Shown here piece by piece: positions 1 to 7,012 of a stretch of DNA of 9,438 bases. Source of the DNA: Deltaproteobacteria bacterium (lineage in GTDB: Bacteria > Desulfobacterota > Syntrophia > Syntrophales > UBA2185); NCBI GenBank assembly GCA_026388495.1, contig JAPLJQ010000317.1, positions 1-9,438 of the forward strand, written 5' to 3'. The position numbers were made by a program, and so were the translations under genes. Numbering within the stretch: position 1 is the first letter of the stretch; the number at the start of each line of letters is the position of its first letter. Below the pieces are notes generated by a model. The model was given only the letters and a program-made list of their open reading frames with translations, made no database searches and was not told the DNA's origin.

Positions 1-1
1 G

Positions 2-1183
2 GAATCCATTGAAGAAATCCTCCAAGCGGAAGAATGGAAAAAAAGGGAGGGAACCCTTTGCACCCACCTGATCGTTGCGGGTTGCCTTCCCCAGCGATAT
101 GGAAAGACACTGGAAAAAGAAATGCCCGATGTTGATCTTTTTCTGGGCGTGAATGAAGTTCCGAATATCGCTCATCACATAGACAGGTTAAGCGCCGCAG
201 CCCCTCCGGGTCGCCGCTCCGTTATCAGCAAACCCGCTTTCCTGATGAATGCCGGACATGCCCGTCTGGTATCGACGCCTTTTTACAGCGCCTATCTTAA
301 AATCGCCGAAGGGTGTTCCAACCGTTGTTCCTATTGCATCATCCCATCCATCCGCGGCAAAGCCAGGAGCAGAAAACCGGACGATATTCTGAGAGAAGCG
401 GAAACCCTTGCCGCCGGAGGCGTCAGAGAGATCATCATCACCGCTCAGGACACGACGGCCTTTGGCCGTAACCTGGCAGGAAAGCCAACCCTGGGCGAAC
501 TTCTGAAAAAACTGGCCGCCATCGAAGCCATCCGCTGGATCAGGCTGCTCTATACCTACCCTGCCCATCTTGACGATTCGGTTTTTCAAGCCATGGCCGA
601 CGAAGAAAAAATCTGCCACTACATCGATATGCCCATCCAGCACACCGACGATGATATCCTGAAGGCCATGAACAGGCGGGGCGGAAGCCGCCTGGTTAAA
701 AAAACCATAGAGAAGGCGAGGCGCATCATCCCGGATGTGGCCCTGAGGACTTCAATTATCGTCGGGTTTCCCGGGGAAACACTCACTAAATTCAAAAACT
801 TGCTTGCCTTCATCAGAGAAACGCGGTTTGACCATCTGGGGGCCTTCGTCTATTCCAGAGAGGAGGGCACGAAGGCGGCATCCCTTCCCTCCCGGATTTC
901 GGAAAAAGAAAAAGAATTCCGAAGAGGTCTGCTTATGGAAGAGCAAGCTGTCATATCCCATGAAATCAATCAATCGTTGATCGGGTCATATCAGGAAGTT
1001 CTGATAGAGGGGCAAAGCGACATTCCCGATTTTACACATATGGGGAGATGCCGCAGGCAGGCTCCGGATATCGACGGCGTCACCTACGTGAAAGGAAACC
1101 ACCCTGTCACCGGAGACATCATCACCTGTAAAATCATCGCAGCAACGGAATATGATCTTTTCGCAGAAATCATGGAAAAGTAA
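2..1183 (+). CDS. rimO: Ribosomal protein S12 methylthiotransferase RimO, 5'-truncated by window edge
   Basis: RimO is a cytoplasmic radical-SAM enzyme that methylthiolates the conserved aspartate of ribosomal protein S12. The reading frame is open from base 2, so the first 40 visible codons precede the first ATG (122), and the true start (roughly 50 residues more) lies outside the window. Those codons hold the end of the N-terminal MTTase domain, including the cysteine of AGCLPQRYG, one of three that bind the auxiliary 4Fe-4S cluster. The DVDLFLGV stretch follows. The radical-SAM core carries the CSNRCSYC motif (CxxxCxxC) at about residues 105-112 of the visible part. The GFPGET motif and a C-terminal TRAM-like RNA-binding domain (last ~65 residues) follow. 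The DFTHMGRCRRQAPDIDG stretch in the TRAM region favours RimO over MiaB. No terminator hairpin is visible between its stop and the convergent gene 50 bases away. Family identity is firm. Confidence 0.95.
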   Translation, partial: ESIEEILQAEEWKKREGTLCTHLIVAGCLPQRYGKTLEKEMPDVDLFLGVNEVPNIAHHIDRLSAAAPPGRRSVISKPAFLMNAGHARLVSTPFYSAYLKIAEGCSNRCSYCIIPSIRGKARSRKPDDILREAETLAAGGVREIIITAQDTTAFGRNLAGKPTLGELLKKLAAIEAIRWIRLLYTYPAHLDDSVFQAMADEEKICHYIDMPIQHTDDDILKAMNRRGGSRLVKKTIEKARRIIPDVALRTSIIVGFPGETLTKFKNLLAFIRETRFDHLGAFVYSREEGTKAASLPSRISEKEKEFRRGLLMEEQAVISHEINQSLIGSYQEVLIEGQSDIPDFTHMGRCRRQAPDIDGVTYVKGNHPVTGDIITCKIIAATEYDLFAEIMEK

Positions 1184-1233
1184 GAGATTGAAGAAAAGCT
1201 TTGGCAGATAATATTTAACAGAGCACCACCAGA

Positions 1234-1593
1234 TCAGCGGATTGGCGTCTCCGAAACCAAATCCAGTACACCATCAGCGGTATAAAATAATAATTCATGA
1301 GCCGCAACATGCTGATGTTTGTCCGCTGCTTCTTTGAGCACAGGAACAATTTCGATGGTAGTTACATCAACCCAATGGCCGTCCTTATATATGCTTATAA
1401 CGGCGCCCTCCACATTACGTTTATGAGGGATGGCATAAGAGGTTAGCACTTGCGAAATGAAATCGTTCTTTTGTTTGATTACATGAGCTGCTCTCTGTTG
1501 CAAGGCGCGTATTTGACCATATTCCTGGGCGTGAACTGCCGGTAAACAAACAAAAAGAAGAATCAATGCAAAAAAATAAATACGTATTTTCAT
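1234..1593 (-). CDS. Small secreted protein of unknown function (119 aa)
   Basis: I do not recognise the family. The first 22 residues look like a Sec signal peptide: positively charged MKIR, a hydrophobic core of about 15 residues, then PAVHA with likely cleavage after Ala22. The cysteine in the core does not fit a lipobox, so a lipoprotein is unlikely. The mature part of about 97 residues starts with a charged, probably helical segment (QIRALQQRAAHVIKQKNDF) and continues into a mixed region (GAVISIYKDGHWVDVTT) that could form beta strands. No catalytic motif is seen. It has its own promoter (1639-1667) and a purine-rich GGGAAAGGGG ribosome site just before the ATG, which with the signal peptide makes it a credible gene despite its size. 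It is convergent with rimO and divergent from pgk, so it appears monocistronic. Confidence 0.75.
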   Translation of the reverse strand: MKIRIYFFALILLFVCLPAVHAQEYGQIRALQQRAAHVIKQKNDFISQVLTSYAIPHKRNVEGAVISIYKDGHWVDVTTIEIVPVLKEAADKHQHVAAHELLFYTADGVLDLVSETPIR

Positions 1594-1638
1594 AATATAC
1601 CCCTTTCCCTTATAGGCAAGCAGTTCACAGGTTGTTTT

Positions 1639-1667
1639 AGTTTATCGCTACCTTTTCCCATATGCAA
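1639..1667 (-). promoter_or_regulatory. Sigma-70-like promoter for the small secreted protein gene
   Basis: Read on the minus strand, a -35 box TTGCAT (1662-1667) and a -10 box TAAACT (1639-1644) are separated by exactly 17 bases. The predicted transcript would start near 1632 and leave a leader of about 38 nt before the ATG at 1593. The call rests on motif match and placement only. Confidence 0.55.
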
Positions 1668-1694
1668 GATAAAGTTTTTGTGGTTAGTATTTCA

Positions 1695-1723
1695 TTGACG
1701 CACGAGGCCGTCCATCATATACT
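1695..1723 (+). promoter_or_regulatory. Sigma-70-like promoter for the pgk-like gene
   Basis: TTGACG (1695-1700) and TATACT (1718-1723) are spaced by 17 bases, close to the sigma-70 consensus. Transcription would start near 1730, giving a leader of about 80 nt before the pgk start. It diverges from the promoter at 1639-1667, the two -35 boxes being 27 bases apart. Confidence 0.65.
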
Positions 1724-1800
1724 TCCGGCTCACAGAAGCGAGTTCTTATCAAAAAGTTTTCAGCACGGTTTGATTTCCCTGACATGAGACCAACGATTAA

Positions 1801-1807
1801 AGGAGGG
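1801..1807 (+). promoter_or_regulatory. Ribosome binding site that decides the pgk start
   Basis: AGGAGGG is a near-perfect Shine-Dalgarno sequence. Two in-frame ATGs follow, at 1810 and 1813. The first leaves only 2-3 bases of spacing and the second 5-6, so the second ATG is the better start; the proteins differ by one Met. Confidence 0.7.
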
Positions 1808-1812
1808 CAATG

Positions 1813-3120
1813 ATGGAAGCGAATATAGATCCCCGGCTTCCCCTTTTACAGCACGCCAACGTGGAGAACAAGATCGTTCTTCTCCGGGTCGACCATAACG
1901 TGGTGAAAAATGGAAGCATTCAGGATCCTTACAGAATCGATCAGACAATAGGAACGATTTTCAATATCGTCGAACGGGGGGGGCGGCCGATCATTATGAC
2001 CCACGTGGGAAGACCAAAAGACAAAAAGACGGGCGCCATAACCGTCGACCCGTCAACCTCCGTGGAACCGATTGCCGAGTATCTCGAAAGAAAACTTCAC
2101 TCAAAGATTTATTGCCCCAAATTTAAACCGGAGGGGAACCAGGGGATAAAAAGCATCGACACATCGATCAACCTTGCAATCAGAGACCTTAAGGAAAAAA
2201 GGATAGGCGCCATCTATCTTCCCAACACCCGGTGGTTCAAAGGCGAAGAAGACAAAAAGGATGACAGGGAGACGCTGGCCCTTCAACTCGCCGGACTCGC
2301 CGACGTGTATGTCAATGACGCCTTCGGTTCCTGGCAGCCCCATGTCTCCACCTATGACATAACAAAATACCTCCCGTCGTTCGCGGGGTATCTCATGCAG
2401 AAGGAGATTGAGAACTTGACCCAGGTACTCCAGCCTGAACGGCCATTTATCGCCGTCGTGGCAGGGGCGAAGTACAACACGAAAATCGGTCCCATCAATG
2501 CATTATACCGGAAGGTGGACAAGCTGATATTAGGCGGAATCATTTACAATACATACCTCTGCGCAAAATACGGGGTGTCTATTGAAGGGATCGATCCGGA
2601 GGATGTGGAAGCGGCGGGAAATCTCGTGGAAATGGACCGGCAGCACCACAAGATCGTGGAGCTCCCCTATCTCTATGAATCGGACACCATGGAGGGGAAA
2701 ATCGAGGGGAAATACCGGGTCAGATCGATCAGCGAGTTCACGGCGGGAGCAACGTTCAAGTATATTCTTGATATCGCAAGAGAATCCTTTGAAGATCTGG
2801 GAATATCGGAAACGCTCAACTCGGCCCGGACCATCTTCGTGAATGCCGTTATGGGATATACGCCGCACTTTACCGAGGGTTCGGCAGCCCTGGACAGCAA
2901 AATCGACCATAACGCAGAAGCTATCAAACTCTATGGCGGCGGCGATACGCTGCAGGAATTCAAGGATCTGTGTCCCGGGCTGTATCTCTCAACCCTTGAC
3001 AACTCGAAATATTACTTTTTCACCGGCGGCGGAACGGTCCTGAAAGCAATCGAGGAAGGCTCTCCATACGGTCTCGAACCGCTGATGGCTCTTATAGAAA
3101 ACGGCGGGAAATCGCCGTAA
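1813..3120 (+). CDS. pgk: Phosphoglycerate kinase homologue, divergent
   Basis: The protein aligns along its whole length with phosphoglycerate kinase, which transfers phosphate between 1,3-bisphosphoglycerate and ADP in glycolysis/gluconeogenesis. Counting from the ATG at 1810 (436 aa, against about 395 for typical bacterial PGK): RVDHN (26-30) and Arg42 match the substrate Asp/Asn/Arg; HVGRPK (65-70) is intact; TRW..GEE (140-147) matches the conserved LRF..GEE; VNDAF (168-172), AGAKYNTKI (219-227, both lysines kept), GGGDT (376-380) and TGGGT (405-409) are all present. Three sites deviate. The loop that is normally AHRAHAS reads WQPHVS, so its 3-phosphoglycerate-binding arginine is absent. 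The WNGPxGVFE nucleotide-site motif reads VNAVMGYTP, keeping Asn and losing Trp, Pro and Glu. Two regions around 70-80 and 260-310 look longer than usual. It has its own promoter and terminator and no glycolytic neighbour such as gapA or tpiA. It is clearly a PGK homologue; whether it is the housekeeping enzyme or a paralogue with altered activity is open. Confidence 0.88.
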   Translation: MEANIDPRLPLLQHANVENKIVLLRVDHNVVKNGSIQDPYRIDQTIGTIFNIVERGGRPIIMTHVGRPKDKKTGAITVDPSTSVEPIAEYLERKLHSKIYCPKFKPEGNQGIKSIDTSINLAIRDLKEKRIGAIYLPNTRWFKGEEDKKDDRETLALQLAGLADVYVNDAFGSWQPHVSTYDITKYLPSFAGYLMQKEIENLTQVLQPERPFIAVVAGAKYNTKIGPINALYRKVDKLILGGIIYNTYLCAKYGVSIEGIDPEDVEAAGNLVEMDRQHHKIVELPYLYESDTMEGKIEGKYRVRSISEFTAGATFKYILDIARESFEDLGISETLNSARTIFVNAVMGYTPHFTEGSAALDSKIDHNAEAIKLYGGGDTLQEFKDLCPGLYLSTLDNSKYYFFTGGGTVLKAIEEGSPYGLEPLMALIENGGKSP

Positions 3121-3164
3121 CGGGATAATGCCCGGAACGGCATGATATGCAAGAATCATTGAAC

Positions 3165-3200
3165 AAAAAAAAAGCTCCCCCCATCACAGGGGGAGCTTTT
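3165..3200. terminator. Bidirectional rho-independent terminator between pgk and csp
   Basis: A 12-bp perfect stem (3170-3181 paired with 3189-3200, GC-rich centre GCTCCCCC/GGGGGAGC) encloses a 7-base loop. On the minus strand it is followed by a run of nine U (complement of 3165-3173), strong for csp. On the plus strand it ends in four U, adequate for pgk, whose stop is 45-50 bases upstream. Confidence 0.9.
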
Positions 3201-3223
3201 AAATGCAAAATGAAGCTCAGGTC

Positions 3224-3424
3224 TTACAGCTTGCGAACGTTCTCCGCAGCCGGACCTTTGGCGCCGGCGACAACTTCGAAGCTTACCCGATCACCCTCGG
3301 CCAGTGATTTGAAACCATCTGCCTGGATGGCGGAATGATGCACGAAAACGTCCTTGCCACCGTCCTGCTCGATAAAGCCAAATCCCTTTGAATCATTAAA
3401 CCACTTAACTTTTCCTTCTGACAT
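3224..3424 (-). CDS. Cold-shock domain protein (CspA family, 66 aa)
   Basis: This is a single cold-shock domain, a five-stranded beta barrel that binds single-stranded RNA/DNA and acts as an RNA chaperone in the cytoplasm. Both RNA-binding motifs are visible: KGFGFI (RNP1, residues 13-18) and DVFVHHSAI (RNP2, about 25-33). The opening GKVKWFN and closing GPAAENV segments are typical, and 66 residues is the normal family length. An upstream extension is open to 3523, but the start at 3424 is chosen because AAAGGAGT lies 7 bases before it and homologues begin MSEGKVKWFN or similar. The leader is long and structured (see hairpins and promoter), which suggests post-transcriptional control as in other csp genes. 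Whether it is cold-induced or constitutive cannot be told from sequence. Confidence 0.97.
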   Translation of the reverse strand: MSEGKVKWFNDSKGFGFIEQDGGKDVFVHHSAIQADGFKSLAEGDRVSFEVVAGAKGPAAENVRKL

Positions 3425-3444
3425 CTTTACTACTCCTTTGTATT

Positions 3445-3489
3445 GGGTTCCTCCAGGGAACCATTTAAAATTTTGCCGAACTATTCGGC
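3445..3489 (-). promoter_or_regulatory. Two perfect hairpins in the csp leader, upstream of the RBS
   Basis: Two short perfect stems lie between the terminator-like hairpin and the csp Shine-Dalgarno. The outer one is 3475-3489: GCCGAA pairs with TTCGGC around a 3-base loop. The inner one is 3446-3462: GGTTCC pairs with GGAACC around a 5-base loop, ending only 6-7 bases before the Shine-Dalgarno at 3432-3439. Their placement fits a structured 5' leader that could tune ribosome access; no known riboswitch class is recognised. Confidence 0.5.
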
Positions 3490-3510
3490 TGGCAGTCTGT
3501 TTGTGCAAAC

Positions 3511-3548
3511 AAAAAAACCGCACTTCCCATGACTGAGGTTTGTGCGGT
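3511..3548 (-). terminator. Terminator-like hairpin inside the csp leader (candidate attenuator)
   Basis: On the minus strand ACCGCAC (3542-3548) pairs with GTGCGGT (3517-3523) around an 18-base loop, followed directly by a run of U (complement of 3511-3517). This has the form of an intrinsic terminator but lies about 90 bases before the csp start and about 50 bases after the predicted transcription start. No minus-strand gene lies upstream that it could serve. It therefore looks like a premature terminator or the 3' end of a short leader RNA of about 85 nt. The long loop makes its strength uncertain. Confidence 0.55.
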
Positions 3549-3602
3549 CAACTCTTCTGTAATTTGGTAAAAACAAACATGTACTGCACATCAACTGGGG
3601 TA

Positions 3603-3631
3603 ATATTAAATGATCCTTTATGGAAATGCAA
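3603..3631 (-). promoter_or_regulatory. Sigma-70-like promoter for csp
   Basis: On the minus strand TTGCAT (3626-3631) and TAATAT (3603-3608) are separated by 17 bases. Transcription would begin near 3596, giving csp a leader of about 170 nt. The bases upstream of the -35 box (3632-3660) are almost entirely A/T and resemble an UP element. Confidence 0.65.
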
Positions 3632-3660
3632 GGTTTTTTTTATTATAAAAATATCGAGGC

Positions 3661-3689
3661 TTGACAAGTACATCCCGTTTCTCCATAAT
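3661..3689 (+). promoter_or_regulatory. Consensus sigma-70-like promoter for the LUD-ispB operon
   Basis: TTGACA (3661-3666) and CATAAT (3684-3689) are spaced by 17 bases. The start would fall near 3696, about 45 bases before the LUD gene. It is back-to-back with the csp promoter, sharing the A/T-rich tract 3632-3660 between the two -35 boxes. Confidence 0.75.
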
Positions 3690-3741
3690 GCCATGAACGC
3701 GATTCATGTCGCCAACCACGACAAATACAGGAGGTATGAAA

Positions 3742-4395
3742 ATGGACAGCCCAATTGATAAATACTGGCAGATCAGGCTTACCGACGTTAAGGACATCCT
3801 GGAATCAAACAACTTTGAAGCATATCTTGCAGAAAATGCCGCTGCGGCAAAAAAATTGGTCCTCGAAGAAATCATCCCTAAGATAGGAGCAAAAAGCATA
3901 TCGTGGGGGGGGTCCATGACCTTCGCCGCAACGGGTCTGTATGACGCCCTTAAAAAAATGAAAGGGATGAAGTATCTGGATGCCTACGATAAAACCATCT
4001 CCCGGGAAGAAGCCCTTGAGCGCCGGAGGCAAGCCCTCCTGGTGGATCTTTTCATCACCGGAACCAATGCGGTGACCGAAACGGGCATGTTGGTAAACCT
4101 GGACATGGTAGGCAACCGCGTCGCGGCTTTGACTTTCGGCCCGAAAAGCGTCATCGTTCTGGCGGGGAGAAACAAGATCGTCCCGGACCTGGAAGAGGCC
4201 ATGATGCGGGTAAAAAACTTTGCCGCTCCCGCCAACGTCATGCGGCTGGGAATGAAAACCCCCTGCGCCAAAACCTCTTACTGCGAGGAATGCAAAAGCA
4301 AAGACCGCATCTGCAACAGCTGGGCGATCACGGAAAAATCGTTTCCCAAAGGCAGAATCAAGATCGTCCTGATTAACGAGGACCTGGGGCTGTAA
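3742..4395 (+). CDS. Stand-alone LUD-domain protein (LutC/YkgG-related, DUF162), 217 aa
   Basis: The protein matches the LUD fold family (formerly DUF162), whose best-known members LutB and LutC take part in L-lactate oxidation to pyruvate in Bacillus; the role of short stand-alone members is not settled. Family-like stretches are WGGSMTF (55-61), DLFITGTNAVTETG (102-115), NLDMVGNRVAALTFGP (119-134) and AGRNKIV (141-147). The C-terminal part has four cysteines (175, 181, 184, 191) in PCAKTSYCEECKSKDRIC, characteristic of this subfamily and a possible metal or Fe-S site. The frame is open further upstream, but AGGAGG at 3729-3734 sits 7 bases before the ATG at 3742 and only 1 base before the ATG at 3736, so 3742 is preferred. 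It starts an apparent two-gene operon with the polyprenyl synthase. No lutA or lutB partner, iron-sulfur protein or lactate permease is nearby, so a lactate role is not supported by context. Confidence 0.85.
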   Translation: MDSPIDKYWQIRLTDVKDILESNNFEAYLAENAAAAKKLVLEEIIPKIGAKSISWGGSMTFAATGLYDALKKMKGMKYLDAYDKTISREEALERRRQALLVDLFITGTNAVTETGMLVNLDMVGNRVAALTFGPKSVIVLAGRNKIVPDLEEAMMRVKNFAAPANVMRLGMKTPCAKTSYCEECKSKDRICNSWAITEKSFPKGRIKIVLINEDLGL

Positions 4396-4415
4396 GCGAT
4401 AAAGGAAAAGGATTC

Positions 4416-5390
4416 ATGCAGATTCAGGATGTCTTCCGTCATTACGGGGACGATCTAAAGCGTGTGGAAGAACACATGGAGATGTACCTCCGTTCCGAAG
4501 TGTACCTCATTCCGGAAGTCATCCATTATATTATCGGCAGTGGCGGCAAGAGATTCAGGCCCCTTCTTCTTCTGGCCTCTTCCTCCCTCTGCGGTTACAG
4601 GGGTGAGAAGCGTTACCCCCTCTCCGCCGTGATCGAATTCATTCATACCGCCACCCTTCTTCATGACGACGTTATCGACGCAGCGGAAACAAGACGGGGC
4701 AAGACTTCGGCAAACAACGTCTGGGGCAATGCCGCCAGTGTCCTCGTGGGAGATTTTCTCTACTCGAAATCCTTTAAATTGATGACCGACCACGGAAACC
4801 TCGCCATCATCAAACTCCTTTCCGAGACGACGAATACCATGTCGGAAGGAGAGGTCTTCCAACTGGTCAAGCGCGGCGACATCAATATTACCGAGAAGGA
4901 ATATCTGTCTATCATTGAGAAAAAGACGGCCATTCTGATTTCCGCGGCCTGCGCCACAGGGGGAATTTTGGGCGATGCGCCGGACATTCAGATCGAAGCC
5001 CTGACCCGGTTCGGCATGAGGCTGGGCTCGGCCTTTCAGATCACCGACGACACCCTGGATTATGTGGCAGAGGAAGCAGAATTAGGTAAGGCGATCGGCA
5101 AGGATCTGGAAGAAGGGAAGATGACCCTCCCTCTCATTCGCACCCTGAAAAAATGCAACCCAGAAGAGAGAAGTCTGATCAAGCGGGTCATCGAAAACCG
5201 CGAACGCAGCGGGCAGGATATGGCAGCCGTCATGTCTCTTATCCACCGTTACGATGGGATCAACTATTCTCTCAACAAGGCAAAGGCCTGTATCGACGAG
5301 GGTAAGGGATTCCTTGAATCGTTTGAAGCATCGGAAGCCAGGGACGCACTGCTTGCCATTTCGGACTACATCGTTGAACGAAGGTTGTAA
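4416..5390 (+). CDS. ispB: Long-chain polyprenyl diphosphate synthase (IspB/octaprenyl type)
   Basis: This trans-isoprenyl diphosphate synthase condenses isopentenyl diphosphate units onto an allylic primer to build the side chain of menaquinone or ubiquinone; it acts in the cytoplasm or at the membrane face. Visible motifs are GSGGKRFRP (41-49), the first aspartate-rich motif DDVID (84-88) inside EFIHTATLLHDD, GNAASVLVGDF (104-114), and the second aspartate-rich motif DDTLD (211-215) followed by GKAIGKDLEEGKMTLPL (224-240). The residue five places before the first Asp is Ala79, small as in long-chain synthases, where bulky residues would block elongation. Length (324 aa) nearly equals E. coli IspB (323). 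The start ATG is preceded by AAAGGAAAAGG and lies 20 bases after the LUD stop, so the two are probably co-transcribed from 3661. Exact product length cannot be read from sequence. No terminator is evident before the convergent nnr remnant. Confidence 0.92.
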   Translation: MQIQDVFRHYGDDLKRVEEHMEMYLRSEVYLIPEVIHYIIGSGGKRFRPLLLLASSSLCGYRGEKRYPLSAVIEFIHTATLLHDDVIDAAETRRGKTSANNVWGNAASVLVGDFLYSKSFKLMTDHGNLAIIKLLSETTNTMSEGEVFQLVKRGDINITEKEYLSIIEKKTAILISAACATGGILGDAPDIQIEALTRFGMRLGSAFQITDDTLDYVAEEAELGKAIGKDLEEGKMTLPLIRTLKKCNPEERSLIKRVIENRERSGQDMAAVMSLIHRYDGINYSLNKAKACIDEGKGFLESFEASEARDALLAISDYIVERRL

Positions 5391-5441
5391 TACCTCTTTT
5401 CGTTTAAACAATGGCAATTCATTGACCAAAACCTAAATCTC

Positions 5442-6988
5442 TCACACCACAACTGGTCCATCATTCATACCTCTGAAAGCATCAGGAGGGGCTTCTCTAT
5501 CGTACTTCATGGCGGCGGGCAGATAATCCAGGATATCCTGGGCCGTGATGCCGTCCTCTCCCTTTTCTGCCGCAGCCAAGTCCCCCGAAAACCCGTGAAT
5601 AAATACCCCTTTTCTCACCGCGTCTTCCAGCGACAGGCCATCAGGACGTCGCCCGAACCCGCCGTGGCCATTCCCGGATTCCCGCTGAGGTTGATAAACA
5701 CGAGCTCATCCGGATATCCGATCAGGGAGTGTGCACCTTTCAGAACGATAACGGCATTGAGCGACATGGCGGTAAGCTGCAGGATGTCTATTTTCTGTCT
5801 ATTGATCTCATCGACGCTCTTTTTCGCGATCCGGGCCATCTCCCCTGCATGAGGCGTCAGGATCGTTTTCCCTTTTCTTTCCCTGATCATTTCCAACTCA
5901 TCGGCAATGGCCGTGATGCCGTCTCCGTCAATGAGGACGGGCTTTTTAATGATTTTTACCAGTTCCCGGACGAGCTGCTGGGTTTCACCATCCAGGGAAA
6001 GCCCCGGCCCGATGACCACCATGTCCATCGTCTCAGAAAGCTCAACCAGGCTGTCCTTGTTTGCCAGTGAGATACTGCCCGCTTTTGTTTCCTTCTGAGG
6101 AAGAAAAACGATTTCGCTACCTTTACCGGCGATAAACGGGATCATGGATGCGGGGGCGGCAAGACGGGCATACCCGCCGCCGGCCTTCAGAAACGACAGG
6201 GCGGCAAAATAAGGCGCACCATAATAGTTCGCCGCACCTGCAATAAAAAGCACTTCCCCCATGCGCCCCTTATAGGCTTCTTTACTCCGCGGGGGAAGCT
6301 TCACAAAATCGTTTATCCGGACTTTCAGGTCATCCCCTTCGTAAAGAGAGGGCGGGAAAGAAATGTGGCAGACATACAGCTTTCCACACAGCTCATATCC
6401 GGGGTAAAGCATGTTTCCGATCTTGGGGAGACCGAAGGTGACCGTAAAGTCGGCCTTAACCGCCAGTCCCATAATCTCCCCCGTGTCTCCATTCACACCC
6501 GAGGGAATATCCAGGCTGAGAACCTTTTTGCCACTCCCATTGATCAACTGAATCACGTCTTTGTGAAGACCGGTCACTTCCCGGTCGAGCCCGGTTCCGA
6601 AGAGGGCGTCGACAATGCCGTGACAGTGGAGAGTATCTTTCCTTACGTCATCCACGGATTCGATTCTCCGACATTCTATGGGAAGTTTCGAAATGATATG
6701 GAAATTGGTCTTTGCGGCCCCCTTGAATTTGCCCTGGTCTCCGATGATGAATACCTTCACCGATCCGCCCTTGGAATGGATGTTACGCGCCACAACGAAA
6801 CCGTCGCCGCCGTTGTTCCCGACACCGCAGAATACGACAAATTTCCTGCCTTTAATGCCCACCTCTTTTTCGAGGACAAACGACGACGCCTGACCGGCGT
6901 TTTCCATGAGAATCTCTTCCGATATGTCCAGCTTTTCAATGGCATACCGGTCCATAAACCTCATCTCACTGACCCTGCTGACTTTCAC
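5442..6988 (-). pseudogene. nnr: Bifunctional NAD(P)HX epimerase/dehydratase (Nnr, YjeF type), disrupted near the 3' end
   Basis: The intact family repairs hydrated NADH/NADPH: an N-terminal epimerase domain interconverts R- and S-NAD(P)HX, and a C-terminal ADP/ATP-dependent dehydratase restores NAD(P)H. Counting from the GTG at 6988, the epimerase half (1 to about 215) shows GNNGGDGFVVAR (58-68), DALFGTG (127-133) and SLDIPSGVNGDTG (158-170). The dehydratase half (from about 240) shows VVIGPGL (324-330), DGDG (354-357), LTPHAGE (377-383) and NPGMATAGSGDVL (437-449). After GSGDVL the frame runs into seven foreign residues and a stop at 5615. In another frame, from 5639 to a stop at 5442-5444, the expected C-terminus continues (GLSLEDAVRKGVFIHGFSGD, ...EDGITAQDILDYLP). 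Homologues carry about ten more residues (TGxIxxxLxQ type) at the join, so roughly 28 bases are missing at 5640/5641. The GTG start is chosen for AAAGGAG 6 bases upstream and the MKVS-type family N-terminus; an open extension to 7036 runs through a REP-like repeat. Epimerase activity could survive. Confidence 0.85.
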
Positions 6989-7012
6989 CTTCCACTCCTT
7001 TGCTTTCTTGTC

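Noticed and set aside
188..643. 151-codon minus-strand open frame within rimO
   Set aside because: Antisense shadow of the radical-SAM domain, Gly/Arg/Asp-rich composition without motifs.
1184..1233. Terminator between rimO and the convergent small gene
   Set aside because: No stem with an adjacent U-run could be found in this interval.
2530..2910. Minus-strand and alternative plus-strand open frames inside pgk
   Set aside because: Overlap the continuous PGK homology and show no family pattern or RBS.
3425..3523. N-terminal extension of csp to 99 residues
   Set aside because: It would translate the leader hairpins; the ATG at 3424 has a good Shine-Dalgarno and matches the family N-terminus.
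5611..5665. Programmed ribosomal frameshift in nnr
   Set aside because: No slippery heptamer is evident at the junction and about ten family residues are missing, which a shift of frame alone would not explain.
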